In this document: in pieces, positions 15,574-23,955 of the stretch
Layout: every line of letters starts with the position of its first letter
How positions within the stretch are numbered: position 1 is the first letter of the stretch
Assembly (NCBI GenBank): GCA_913045265.1
Contig: CAJWQX010000037.1
Location: 1-34,404, forward strand
Direction of reading: 5' to 3'
Length of the DNA: 34,404 bases
Origin: UBA11889 sp002313255
GTDB taxonomy: Bacteria > Pseudomonadota > Gammaproteobacteria > Pseudomonadales > Azotimanducaceae
Notes under the pieces: model-generated
Databases searched by the model: none
Seen by the model: the letters and a program-made list of their open reading frames with translations, nothing else
Told to the model about the DNA's origin: nothing
Made by a program: the position numbers and the translations under genes

Positions 15574-17247
15574 ATGGCACACGATTTAATCATTCGGGAC
15601 GGCTTAATTGTTGACGGCACCGGTACCGAACCGTACGCGGGGGACGTCGCGATCGATGGCGATACCATTGCCGCAGTCGGAAAGGTCGACGGAGACGGGC
15701 ACCAGGAAATAAACGCCGACGGCAACGCGATCACACCTGGATTCGTGGATCTGCATACCCACTTCGATGCCCAAGCAGCCTGGGATCCGCTGTTAACGCC
15801 CGTGTCCTGGCACGGTGTCACGACCGCGCTCTTCGGCAATTGCGGAGTCACGTTTGCTCCGTGCAAACCGAAGGACCGTGAATTCCTCGCAGGGATGATG
15901 GAGACGGTCGAAGACATCCCAAGAAACGCTATCCTCAACGGATTGGCCTGGGACTGGGAATCCTATGGCGAATATCTAGACTCGATCGAAAAGTTGAACC
16001 CAGCGATTAACGTCGCAGGTTTGGTGGGCCATTGTGCCTCACGATTTTACGTGATGGGTGAGCGTGCCATCGAAGAGGACCCGACCGATGACGAAATTCA
16101 ACAAATTGCTGAGCTCGTCGGAATCTCGGTGAAGGAAGGCGCGATCGGCTTTTCTTCGAATCGTTTGCCAGGTCACGTCCTTCCTGACGGCAGATCGATA
16201 CCAGGTACATTTGCCAAGACCGATGAACTATCGGCTATCGCCCGTGCCGTGGGTAAGAACAACGGTATTCTGCAATTCGTGCTGAATTACGCAAAACTCG
16301 GGGAAGAGATGCCGTTAATCGCAGAGCAAGGTCGAAATGCCGGGACCAAGCTCCTCTTCAGTGCCCCGTTTGTCGATGGGAAAGACTCCAAAGGCTCCGC
16401 GTACGACGATGCCATTGAAGCCATGCGGGACGAAAATATTGACGTCATTGGATTAACCCTGCCAAGGAGCGGTGGTTTTCTGTCAGGGCTCAAGACCGAT
16501 GGTCTTTTTCCCACACCGGCATGGGCAGAAGTCCGGAAACTCGATTTCGATGCGCGACTGGCCGCGATACGAGATGAGAGTATCCGTCTGAAACTCGTCG
16601 ATGAAGCCAAGGGTATGCCCTACCTACTTGAAACAACGAAAAACTATTACTGGCTAGGCGACGCTGACCAGCCCACGTACACACGCGGGCCGGATGACAG
16701 TCTTGCAAGTATTGCCAAGGCAGCGAACGAACATCCCGTGGAAACGTGGTTGCGGTACATGCTCGAAAGCAATGGTGAAACATTATTTCACGTCCGTTTC
16801 TTCAACCATGATCTGGACAAAGTAAATACGTTCTTGCACGCCGATTGGGTTCTGCCAGGACTTGGGGATGCCGGTGCCCATGTGAGTCAGATCATGGACT
16901 CCGGTTGGACTTCGTTCTTACTCGGTCACTGGCATCGAGATCAAGGAACCTTCAGTCTGGCGGAAGCCGTTCGTAAACTGACCAGCGCCCAAGCAAGAGT
17001 GATCGGCCTTGACGACCGAGGAACGCTTGCTGCCGGGAAAAGAGCGGACGTAAATGTCATTGACGTAAATCGGGTCGCCGAACGGCAGCCCCAACTTGTA
17101 CACGATTTTCCCGAAGACGCACCACGTCTGATCCAAAAGGCCGTAGGGTATCAAGCCACGGTTTGTAACGGTCACGTCATCCTTGAAAACGACGAACATA
17201 CGGGGGCGCGTGGAGGACGTGTGCTGAGGAATTCGGCTAGTTCCTAA
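15574..17247 (+). CDS. N-acyl-D-amino-acid deacylase-type amidohydrolase
   Basis: A 557-residue amidohydrolase-superfamily enzyme of the D-aminoacylase/N-acyl-D-glutamate deacylase branch. The N-terminal small beta domain is DLIIRDGLIVDGTGTEPYAGDVAIDGD. The first metal motif is HTHFDAQ (H61 and H63), and the GNCGVT cysteine (C90) is the metal ligand typical of the branch. The late GLGDAGAHVSQIMD supplies the catalytic aspartate. A C-terminal domain carries the usual GTLAAGKRADVNVID. It starts at ATG 15574 with AGGAG eight bases upstream; an ATG at 15568 is too close to that site. It probably hydrolyses N-acylated D-amino acids or related cyclic amides. It is monocistronic, with an inverted repeat upstream. 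Confidence 0.88.
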   Translation: MAHDLIIRDGLIVDGTGTEPYAGDVAIDGDTIAAVGKVDGDGHQEINADGNAITPGFVDLHTHFDAQAAWDPLLTPVSWHGVTTALFGNCGVTFAPCKPKDREFLAGMMETVEDIPRNAILNGLAWDWESYGEYLDSIEKLNPAINVAGLVGHCASRFYVMGERAIEEDPTDDEIQQIAELVGISVKEGAIGFSSNRLPGHVLPDGRSIPGTFAKTDELSAIARAVGKNNGILQFVLNYAKLGEEMPLIAEQGRNAGTKLLFSAPFVDGKDSKGSAYDDAIEAMRDENIDVIGLTLPRSGGFLSGLKTDGLFPTPAWAEVRKLDFDARLAAIRDESIRLKLVDEAKGMPYLLETTKNYYWLGDADQPTYTRGPDDSLASIAKAANEHPVETWLRYMLESNGETLFHVRFFNHDLDKVNTFLHADWVLPGLGDAGAHVSQIMDSGWTSFLLGHWHRDQGTFSLAEAVRKLTSAQARVIGLDDRGTLAAGKRADVNVIDVNRVAERQPQLVHDFPEDAPRLIQKAVGYQATVCNGHVILENDEHTGARGGRVLRNSASS

Positions 17248-17286
17248 TTACCTTAATCCGTGGGTCTTCGAGTGGTTACGATTACA

Positions 17287-17298
17287 GTTTAATTAAAC
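17287..17298. repeat. 12-bp AT-rich palindrome after the amidohydrolase
   Basis: GTTTAATTAAAC is a perfect palindrome 40 bases past the amidohydrolase stop, in the short gap before a convergent gene. A GC-rich inverted repeat, TGCCGG-CA-CCGGCA, follows at 17326-17339 inside the 3' end of the phospholipase-like gene. Neither is a textbook intrinsic terminator. Together they could slow transcription from both sides. Confidence 0.25.
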
Positions 17299-17320
17299 CG
17301 CTATATCGGCGCTTGAACGG

Positions 17321-18196
17321 TCAACTGCCGGCACCGGCACGTTGCAATCGTGCAAGCGCGGCGATGGTCGTTTGTACTGCATTGAGGTGACGTTCGCGTG
17401 CAAATTCCACGTAGAGCGGATCGTCGTTCAACAACACACAGCGGGGTCGCCTCACGTTAGCGCACTTGAACGCTGTCTCACGTCCGAAGTTGTTGCCCGC
17501 CGCTCCGTATTCTCCAAACGACCCAGGGTTCGCATCCGGTTTCCAGAAAACTTCCCAAGTGAAGGGTAATCCCTCGATGTCCCCTTTCACCGCGTTGAAC
17601 GTAGTTTCTGCAGTGAGGCGTAAAATGTCTTGGTAACCGGTATCCAAGGTGTCCTGGATGATCCCTTTAACCTGAGCGCAATCGGCGCCGAGCCGTTGGT
17701 TGAGATCAACTTCATCGATCGGAAATTCGTCGAAACGATCGCCAATGTTCAAGCGCCACCACCGTGATACAAATACTGGAACTACGTGAGCCGGCGACGT
17801 CATGTCCTGCAGATGATTGACGACGCGGCCAAGGTTGGAATACCGATCCGCAAGACTGTTCGATCGATCAAGATTCCCTACAAGCTGCTCGAAACCTTCG
17901 TGCAAACGCGTTTCAACAACCCACATCAAACTGCGGGGTGTTTGATCGTCTCGATTATAGAAATTCCAACGAAAGAGTCCGCGCCAAAAGCCACCGTCCG
18001 CTTGCTCTACGTTGGCCTTCGCCATGTAACGTGTTTGCAGTGCCGAGAGGCGCAAATCGTCGTCGATACAGTTGTTGTAGTGCCGCACTGCGATAAAGGT
18101 CAGTTGCTGGTGTATCGTTCCTTCATACGCGTGCGCATCCACTCGTCCGACAACAAAGATGGTCAAGCCCAGCAAAACATGGATGGCGTGTGTCAA
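17321..18196 (-). CDS. Secreted zinc-dependent phospholipase C/P1-nuclease-like protein
   Basis: 291 residues, mostly helical, with an apparent signal peptide (a hydrophobic run at 7-16, likely cleaved near VDAHA at 19-23). The mature start is followed by histidines (HAYEG, H22; TIHQQL, H29). The core motif GRVVNHLQDMTSPAHVV (H128, D131, H137) is the H-x2-D-x5-H metal signature of the zinc PLC/S1-P1 nuclease fold, which cleaves phosphodiesters in the periplasm or outside the cell. The only start is TTG 18196, immediately after an in-frame TAG, with a very short n-region. The N-terminus may therefore be damaged or wrongly placed. It is convergent with the amidohydrolase and divergent from the alcohol dehydrogenase. 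The substrate (phospholipid or nucleic acid) is unresolved. Confidence 0.72.
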   Translation of the reverse strand: MTHAIHVLLGLTIFVVGRVDAHAYEGTIHQQLTFIAVRHYNNCIDDDLRLSALQTRYMAKANVEQADGGFWRGLFRWNFYNRDDQTPRSLMWVVETRLHEGFEQLVGNLDRSNSLADRYSNLGRVVNHLQDMTSPAHVVPVFVSRWWRLNIGDRFDEFPIDEVDLNQRLGADCAQVKGIIQDTLDTGYQDILRLTAETTFNAVKGDIEGLPFTWEVFWKPDANPGSFGEYGAAGNNFGRETAFKCANVRRPRCVLLNDDPLYVEFARERHLNAVQTTIAALARLQRAGAGS

Positions 18197-18339
18197 ATAG
18201 TACTAGCAGAGCAGACGGAACATCGGCGAACCATCGCACTTCTCTGCACGCCCGTGCAAGCCTCGCTCACGCAGTAGTATTCACCGAAACCGTTTGGCAC
18301 ACTCGAACGTCTGGGTAAAAGATAAAAGGGATCCAAGAG

Positions 18340-19422
18340 ATGAAAGCTGCGGTTTTGCGGGAAGTAAATAAGCCTTTGGAGATAGAGGAGGTGCAAACGG
18401 CGGACCCGGGTCCGCGCGAAGTCCTGGTGCGTACCGTAGCCGCAGGCGTTTGTCACTCGGACCTCCACTTTCAGAACGGCTCCTATCCGTACCCCCTGCC
18501 CGTTATTTTGGGGCACGAGTCGGCCGGAGTCGTCGAGGCAGTAGGGTCCGACGTCAAATATGTTCAGAGGGGCGATCACGTCATCACCTGCCTATCAGCG
18601 TTCTGCGGTCACTGCGAATATTGTCTAACAGGACACATGTCCCTCTGTCAGGAGCCCGAGCTACAGCGTAAAGGCGACGAGAGCCCCCGGCTTGCCCAGG
18701 AAGGAACGCCGATCGCTCAATTCCTAAACCTTTCGTCGTTCGCGGAATACATGCTGGTCCACGAACACGCTATCGCCAAAGTTCGGGAAGATATGCCGCT
18801 TGATCGTGCAGCATTGATCGGTTGCGGCGTCACCACGGGCGTCGGCGCCGTAATTCATACAGCGGCGGTTGAGCCGGGATCGACTGTTGCCGTGATCGGT
18901 TGCGGTGGAGTCGGACTCTCATGCATCAACGGTGCCGAAATTGCCGGCGCGAGTCGGATCATCGCGGTGGATACCCTTGCTAGTAAACTCGAGCTCGCAC
19001 GAAAATTCGGGGCCACCGAGGTAGTCAATGCCGCCGATAACGACCCCGTTGAGGCGGTCCGCGAATTGACCGGCGGTGGTGTCCACTATGCCTTTGAGGC
19101 CATCGGTCTCAAAGTAACCACCGAGCAGGCATTCAAGATGATCCGGGCGGGCGGCTGTGCAACCGTTATCGGGATGATTCCCGTCGGTACCATGGTCGAA
19201 ATTCACGGCCCCGAATTCTTGCGAGAAAAGAAACTCCAAGGATCGAACATGGGGTCGAATCGGTTCCGAGTGGATATGCCCCGATATGTCGATTTCTACC
19301 TCGCCGGCAAACTGCATCTCGACGACATGATCTCAAGCCACATCAAGCTCGAGGATGTCAACGATGCATTTGCACAGTTAGAGACTGGAGAAGTCGCACG
19401 CAACATCATTATGTTCGAGTAG
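18340..19422 (+). CDS. Zinc-dependent alcohol dehydrogenase (MDR, class III-like)
   Basis: A 360-residue medium-chain dehydrogenase. Catalytic zinc ligands are C38 (GVCHSDLH), H59 (GHE) and C162 (GCGVTTG). Structural zinc cysteines are C89, C92, C95 and C103 (FCGHCEYCLTGHMSLC). The NAD motif is GCGGVGL (187-193). The layout resembles the mycothiol/NDMA-dependent or class III formaldehyde-dehydrogenase-like branch, oxidising alcohols or aldehyde adducts. The start is ATG 18340, with AAGGGA eight bases upstream. It converges on an SDR gene 15 bases downstream. The substrate is unknown. Confidence 0.92.
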   Translation: MKAAVLREVNKPLEIEEVQTADPGPREVLVRTVAAGVCHSDLHFQNGSYPYPLPVILGHESAGVVEAVGSDVKYVQRGDHVITCLSAFCGHCEYCLTGHMSLCQEPELQRKGDESPRLAQEGTPIAQFLNLSSFAEYMLVHEHAIAKVREDMPLDRAALIGCGVTTGVGAVIHTAAVEPGSTVAVIGCGGVGLSCINGAEIAGASRIIAVDTLASKLELARKFGATEVVNAADNDPVEAVRELTGGGVHYAFEAIGLKVTTEQAFKMIRAGGCATVIGMIPVGTMVEIHGPEFLREKKLQGSNMGSNRFRVDMPRYVDFYLAGKLHLDDMISSHIKLEDVNDAFAQLETGEVARNIIMFE

Positions 19423-19437
19423 AGATACAAAACCCTA

Positions 19438-20205
19438 TTACATAAATCGCTTAATCAAGCGCCGGGTCCAAACCAACTGGAGGAGTGGATCAAGCCAGCG
19501 ATAAAGACGGCCCGAGATGTAAACGCTCCTACCGCGTTCAGTGGCTTTGAGCCCCTCCTCGACAACGACTCCCGCGTCGTACCAGATGAACTTCGGCATC
19601 CGTTCTTTTCTTTCCGCCATACCAGCTACTTCGTGAAATTCAGTGTGAGTAAAGCCGGGACACAATGCACAAACGTGAACCCCCGAGGCACGAACGCTGA
19701 GGTTCAAAGATTCGGAAAACGCCACAACATAGGCTTTCGAAGGTCCGTAATTGAGATCGTTGGCACGTGCGATACGACCCGCGACGGACGCCACATTGAT
19801 CACTCTGCCGAATCCCTTTTCGCACATAGGCGGAACAAACAAATGGCACATCTGTGCAACCGAAATCATCATCAACTCAAGGTAGTCGGCTTGTTTTTGC
19901 CAGACACGGTCTTCAAGAAATTTTATCCCCGCGGACCCTGCATTATTTACCAGAAAGTCGACTTGCAATCTGCGCTCACGTACAAAGTCAAAAATCAGCG
20001 CGGGCGCCTCCGGCGCGGATAGGTCCGCAGCGAACACATTGGCCCGTACTCCAGCATCGTGAGCTAATCGATCGGCCAACTCACTAAGTCGTTCTGATCT
20101 ACGCGCGACCAATATGAGATCGAGGCCTCTGTTTGCTAATTGCCGTGCGAACTCAGCGCCTAGACCCGAAGATGCGCCCGTCACGAGAGCCGTGCGCCGA
20201 TCCAT
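19438..20205 (-). CDS. SDR family oxidoreductase
   Basis: A 255-residue SDR. TGASSGLG near residue 9 binds the cofactor, NNAG is at about 88-91, and the active site is NVASVAG followed by YGPSK. The C-terminus is basic and hydrophobic (RLYRWLDPLLQLVWTRRLIKRFM), a feature seen in DltE/YdfG-like or ketoacyl-type SDRs that associate with membranes. The start is ATG 20205 with GGAG five bases upstream; a GTG six bases earlier is less well placed. It lies 30 bases downstream of the Deg protease stop on the opposite side of the operon chain and could be co-transcribed with it (MFS-Deg-SDR). The substrate is not readable. Confidence 0.88.
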   Translation of the reverse strand: MDRRTALVTGASSGLGAEFARQLANRGLDLILVARRSERLSELADRLAHDAGVRANVFAADLSAPEAPALIFDFVRERRLQVDFLVNNAGSAGIKFLEDRVWQKQADYLELMMISVAQMCHLFVPPMCEKGFGRVINVASVAGRIARANDLNYGPSKAYVVAFSESLNLSVRASGVHVCALCPGFTHTEFHEVAGMAERKERMPKFIWYDAGVVVEEGLKATERGRSVYISGRLYRWLDPLLQLVWTRRLIKRFM

Positions 20206-20235
20206 CGTCACTCCCGAACTCCGCCGCGGCCTGAA

Positions 20236-21600
20236 CTATCGAATCGATAGTTCACCGTAACGCCCCGAACGATAAATACGAAGTCTCAACACGGCATCGG
20301 CTTTGAACGCGCGCCATAGCCCACCGACATCGTGAATGCGCCGCCGATTCGCTGCAACAATGACATCGCCATCCTCAAGTCCATACGCGTATGCCGATCC
20401 ATTAACGTCGACTTCGCTGACTAACACACCGCCCCCGCCCTTCGGATCCGATTCGTCGCGGAAGTCGTTAAACACAGCACCCCCCAGGCGGTCATCCAGG
20501 CGGTCACCGTCTACTCGCGCTACCACATCGTCCTTCATCACAACGCTATACCGGCGAGCTTCATTGTCTCGAACGACGTCGAGCTCCAACGTATCACCAA
20601 TCATGGTGACCGCTGCCTGGCTTCGGTAATCGCCGACCTTTCGCGCTGCCCGGTTAGCTAGATGGGTAATAACGTCGCCCGTTCGAAGACCGGCACCATC
20701 TGCTGCGCTGCCGGGTTCGACGTCCATAACGACCACCCCCTCGATAAGCCCCGTCCCAAAAGCTGCGGCGAGATCAGGATTTAGGGTCGCTACGTCTAGA
20801 CCGATCCGACCTCGTCGCACCTCCCCATGATCAATCAATTCGCGCATGATCACCGTGACGATATTGCTCGGTATCGCAAACCCAATGCCGACGTTACCAC
20901 CACCCGGCGCGATGATTGCCGTGTTGATCCCGACCACTGCCCCTTTGAGGTCCACCAGTGCGCCGCCCGAATTACCCGGATTAATGGAGGCATCTGTCTG
21001 AATAAAGTCTTCGTACCCTTCAATGCCGAGACCGCTGCGCCCAAGGGCGCTGATGATTCCCAAAGTAACGGTTTGCTCAAGTCCGAACGGATTACCTATC
21101 GCAACCACAAAATCCCCCACCCTCAACGCACTCGAATCGGCGAAGGGAAGTGCCGTAAGTCGGTCGCTCTTGACCTCCAAGACGGCGAGGTCGACCTGGG
21201 TGTCGATACCGATGAGCGTCGCTGGAAGCGTCCTACCATCAGCCAGCGTAACGTTGATTTCGTCTGCCCGATCAACGACGTGGCTGTTGGTGACGATGTA
21301 ACCACCTTCCGCATCAACGATAACGCCGGAACCCGCACTCTGTGACCGACGCAAACGACGTTCCGGCACATTGAAAAACCGACGGAAAAACGGGTCCCGA
21401 AGAAGCGGACTGGTGACTGACACCGACGCGTACGTGGCAATGTTCACCACCCCGGGGGTGCTTGCTTCGAGCATCGGTGCGAGCGAAGGCATCGGCTCAC
21501 CGCCGCTTAACACCCCTGGTAACGCGGCGTGCTGGGGAGTCGTGTAGAGGCAAAAGACCGCAACGCAAAAGCAAACAATATGTACAACTCGCGGTTTCAC
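20236..21600 (-). CDS. Periplasmic Deg-family (DegQ/MucD-like) serine endoprotease
   Basis: A 454-residue HtrA/Do protease. The signal peptide is about residues 1-25 (VVHIVCFCVAVFCLY core). The trypsin-like domain has catalytic H107 (NSHVVDRADE), D137 (DLAVLEV) and S211 (GNSGGALV). Two PDZ domains follow at about 265-350 and 380-450. It degrades misfolded envelope proteins and forms oligomeric cages. The length suits DegQ/MucD. Its GTG start (21600) overlaps the MFS stop as GTGA, with AGGAA eight bases upstream, so it is translated from the MFS transcript. Pairing a Deg protease with an MFS gene is not a familiar arrangement. Confidence 0.93.
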   Translation of the reverse strand: MKPRVVHIVCFCVAVFCLYTTPQHAALPGVLSGGEPMPSLAPMLEASTPGVVNIATYASVSVTSPLLRDPFFRRFFNVPERRLRRSQSAGSGVIVDAEGGYIVTNSHVVDRADEINVTLADGRTLPATLIGIDTQVDLAVLEVKSDRLTALPFADSSALRVGDFVVAIGNPFGLEQTVTLGIISALGRSGLGIEGYEDFIQTDASINPGNSGGALVDLKGAVVGINTAIIAPGGGNVGIGFAIPSNIVTVIMRELIDHGEVRRGRIGLDVATLNPDLAAAFGTGLIEGVVVMDVEPGSAADGAGLRTGDVITHLANRAARKVGDYRSQAAVTMIGDTLELDVVRDNEARRYSVVMKDDVVARVDGDRLDDRLGGAVFNDFRDESDPKGGGGVLVSEVDVNGSAYAYGLEDGDVIVAANRRRIHDVGGLWRAFKADAVLRLRIYRSGRYGELSIR

Positions 21601-22850
21601 GAATTCAGTTCCTCGCTTGAAGTTTCTACATCCACCACCGGGCCTGCACTACAAAAAATGAAGAGGGCAACGATTGAGCAGACACCAGCAACACCAAACG
21701 ATGTCGTGTAGGAAAACGATTGATACAAAAGCCCCAGCGCCAACGGTCCTCCGGCAACACCCAAGGTTGTCAAGGCATAAGCAGCCGAATAGACCCTTGG
21801 ATACCTCAAAACTCCGTACACTTTCACAAGTAGCAAGGGTTGCAGCATCAACAAATTCCCGACCGTAAACCCGAAAAGTACCGTACCCACCAACGCCGAG
21901 AAACTATCGTCAGCAAACGCGAGCACGGTCAAACCCATCCATTGTCCGACAATATTCAGTATCGTGAACAGCCGTATTGGAAACCTCGTTACGATCCATC
22001 CGCCGAGAAGTCTACCGACGATGCTCGTCACCGCGAGAACGGATACAGACGCTGACGCCATCGCAAAACCGGCGACTTTCTCCAAATGATTGATGAGATG
22101 AGCGATCGCCCCTACCTGTGCGCCCATGATGAGTATGTAGGCGATCCCCGAACCAACGAAAAAGCGCGAACGAACAGCATGCCAGTCCAACCAAGGGCGA
22201 GATGCGCCGGTATCGCCACTCCTTTTTGTTCCTTCGGGCCATCCGCGTACTACGGTGAGGGCAACCACCGAGATTCCCACAAAGAAAATTAACCCGAACC
22301 ACGGCAAAGCCAACTCAACACCGAGGTTTCGAATCACAACCGCTGATATTGGCGTCAATACCACGCCACCTGTAGACAATCCCGTTGAAACAACCGCCAA
22401 CGCGACGGAACGTTCCGGTCCTGGAAACCATCGGGTCACGATCGTGGTGCCTGGAATCAAGGAAACCGCGGCATTACCCAGGCCAAATACCGCGTAGAGT
22501 GCCCACACCTGCGACGTATCCGCCGCCACGCCCATTAACGCCAACGAAGATCCCCCGACCGCCGCACCCCCGGTCATAACCCATCGAATGTCATAGCGTT
22601 CGATCAGTGGAGCAATGCCGAGACCCATGATCCCAGAGGCCAAAAACATGAGCGCGGTCGCAGCGGAGATATCGGCGACAGCAAATTCCGGTTTGGCTGC
22701 AAGCGCATTCATGTACACAGACATGTTGTAGAAACCGAAGCCAGAAGAAAGCGTGAGAATCAAAAACATCCCCCCGACCATCCACCAGGCGTCATTCTCG
22801 ATTTTTAGAATCTCTTTTCCCCTTCGCAAAGGTTTTTCACCGTATCCCAA
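21597..22850 (-). CDS. MFS transporter, OFA/monocarboxylate-type
   Basis: A 417-residue, about 12-TM major facilitator. Halves are split by a cytoplasmic loop around residues 205-225 (RGWPEGTKRSGDTGASRP). The first half has the VSTGLSTGGVVLTPISAVVI segment and a TRWFPGPERSVALAV loop between TM4 and TM5, typical of oxalate/formate or monocarboxylate-like porters. This suggests uptake or exchange of a small organic acid; the cargo is inferred only loosely. The start is uncertain: TTG 22850 is the first in frame with no good ribosome site, while the first membrane helix begins near an ATG at 22781. The stop overlaps the protease start. Confidence 0.85.
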   Translation of the reverse strand: MGYGEKPLRRGKEILKIENDAWWMVGGMFLILTLSSGFGFYNMSVYMNALAAKPEFAVADISAATALMFLASGIMGLGIAPLIERYDIRWVMTGGAAVGGSSLALMGVAADTSQVWALYAVFGLGNAAVSLIPGTTIVTRWFPGPERSVALAVVSTGLSTGGVVLTPISAVVIRNLGVELALPWFGLIFFVGISVVALTVVRGWPEGTKRSGDTGASRPWLDWHAVRSRFFVGSGIAYILIMGAQVGAIAHLINHLEKVAGFAMASASVSVLAVTSIVGRLLGGWIVTRFPIRLFTILNIVGQWMGLTVLAFADDSFSALVGTVLFGFTVGNLLMLQPLLLVKVYGVLRYPRVYSAAYALTTLGVAGGPLALGLLYQSFSYTTSFGVAGVCSIVALFIFCSAGPVVDVETSSEELNS

Positions 22851-22981
22851 ACCAAGTTACGCAATCCGTTTAACTCCAAAAAGCGTTCAGCTGGATGAAA
22901 ACGTATGTGCCTCAAAGGTTCCCAACTACACACTCGGCCATGGCCGCAATACGTACACGAGGCAAACCACTCCAGCGTATA
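22851..22981. other. Intergenic stretch between MFS gene and tRNA-Gly
   Basis: 131 bases with no recognisable gene. It lies downstream of the tRNA (transcribed leftwards) and upstream of the MFS gene, so it should hold the tRNA terminator and the MFS promoter. I see neither a clear hairpin with T-tract nor a good promoter. The tRNA and the MFS-Deg pair could even be co-transcribed. Confidence 0.3.
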
Positions 22982-23056
22982 TGGAGCGGGCGATGGGAGT
23001 CGAACCCACGTCTCCAGCTTGGGAAGCTGAGGTAATAGCCGTTATACGACGCCCGC
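22982..23056 (-). tRNA. tRNA-Gly (anticodon CCC)
   Basis: Read on the minus strand it folds as a complete tRNA. The acceptor GCGGGCG pairs with CGCCCGC, the D arm contains AACGGCTAT, the anticodon loop is TTCCCAA (anticodon CCC) closed by CAGC/GCTG, and the T arm is GTGGG-TTCGACT-CCCAT. The discriminator T is followed by an encoded CCA. It reads GGG glycine codons. Sequence and CCA are typical of gammaproteobacterial tRNA-Gly. No integrase or duplicated 3' end lies nearby. Confidence 0.95.
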
Positions 23057-23067
23057 ACAGCCGATCG

Positions 23068-23096
23068 ATTATGGCATAACGGGTGGTCCTATCCAG
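23068..23096 (-). promoter_or_regulatory. Candidate promoter of tRNA-Gly
   Basis: On the minus strand CTGGAT (23091-23096) and CATAAT (23068-23073) are separated by 17 bases. The -10 box matches the sigma-70 consensus at five of six positions and the -35 box only at three. The -10 ends 11 bases before the mature tRNA 5' end, a sensible distance for a tRNA gene. Confidence 0.35.
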
Positions 23097-23175
23097 GCCA
23101 CAGCATCGTCTTCGATCGGGTGGAATAAGCCGAGCAAACCGTCTAACGTCACCTGTCTGTGTCGGGGGATAGCAC

Positions 23176-23955
23176 TTGGAAATTCAAGATAAAGTCGTCG
23201 TCGTTACTGGTGGAGCAAGCGGAATCGGACGCGAATTGTGTCGTTTGTTCGCAGCTGAGGGCGCACGGCACGTCGTCGTCGCGGACCTTAACGAGGAAGG
23301 GGCCGCCGTCGTCGCCGATGAAATTGGACACACGAGCCATCAAGTCGATGTTGGCCGTGAGAGCGACCTCGTTGGTTTAATTCACCAAACCGAGGACGCC
23401 TTCGGCTCGATTGACCTTTTTTGTTCCAATGCCGGGATAGCCGACGGCCGAGGGATAGACGAACCGGACGAAGTATGGGACAGAATATGGCGCGTCAACA
23501 CCATGGCCCACATTTGGACTGCCCGACACCTGGTGCCGCTTATGCGAGCACGAGGAGGCGGCTATTTATTTTCGACGGCGTCAGCAGCAGGTTTACTTAC
23601 GCAGATTGGTTCAGTGACCTACGCGGTCACCAAGCACGCCGCCGTTGCACTGGCCGAATGGTTGGCCATTACCCACGGCCGCGATGGCATCAAAGTCACC
23701 GTACTATGTCCCCAAGCGGTCCGGACAGGGATGACCCCAGATGCTTCAGAAACGGGACTCTCAGTCGCCAGCGTTGATGGATTGCTCGAAGCCGACGGTG
23801 TCGCCCGTGATTGCCTCGAGGCTATTCGGGAAGAACGTTTTTTTGTGCTTCCACATCCAATGGTCGCCGACTATATGCAACGCAAAGCCGAGGACCCCGA
23901 CCGATGGCTGCACGGCATGAGACGATTACAGGATCGCTACCTCGCAGAGGACTAG
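23176..23955 (+). CDS. SDR family NAD(P)-dependent oxidoreductase
   Basis: A 259-residue classical SDR. The cofactor motif is TGGASGIG (11-18), followed by D37 in VVADLNEE (which favours NAD), SNAG, STASAAG and the catalytic YAVTK. The C-terminal third (HPMVADYMQRKAEDPDRWLHGMRRLQ) resembles SDRs found in catabolic clusters of actinobacteria and marine proteobacteria. It starts at TTG 23176 with GGGGGA upstream. It overlaps the convergent quinone-reductase-like gene by four bases at the 3' ends. It is divergent from the tRNA. The substrate is unknown. Confidence 0.88.
   Translation: MEIQDKVVVVTGGASGIGRELCRLFAAEGARHVVVADLNEEGAAVVADEIGHTSHQVDVGRESDLVGLIHQTEDAFGSIDLFCSNAGIADGRGIDEPDEVWDRIWRVNTMAHIWTARHLVPLMRARGGGYLFSTASAAGLLTQIGSVTYAVTKHAAVALAEWLAITHGRDGIKVTVLCPQAVRTGMTPDASETGLSVASVDGLLEADGVARDCLEAIREERFFVLPHPMVADYMQRKAEDPDRWLHGMRRLQDRYLAED

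Noticed and set aside
15426..15938. A 170-residue minus-strand frame over the amidohydrolase 5' end
   Set aside because: It overlaps the conserved HTHFDAQ region on the opposite strand and has a low-complexity Ser/Pro composition; no family resemblance.
18193..18579. A minus-strand frame upstream of the phospholipase-like gene that could have been its missing N-terminus
   Set aside because: It is in a different frame, covers the start of the alcohol dehydrogenase, and contains no leader or PLC motif.
22982..23056. tRNA-Gly as an integration site of a genomic island
   Set aside because: No integrase, no direct repeat of the tRNA 3' end and no clear change of sequence character on either side.
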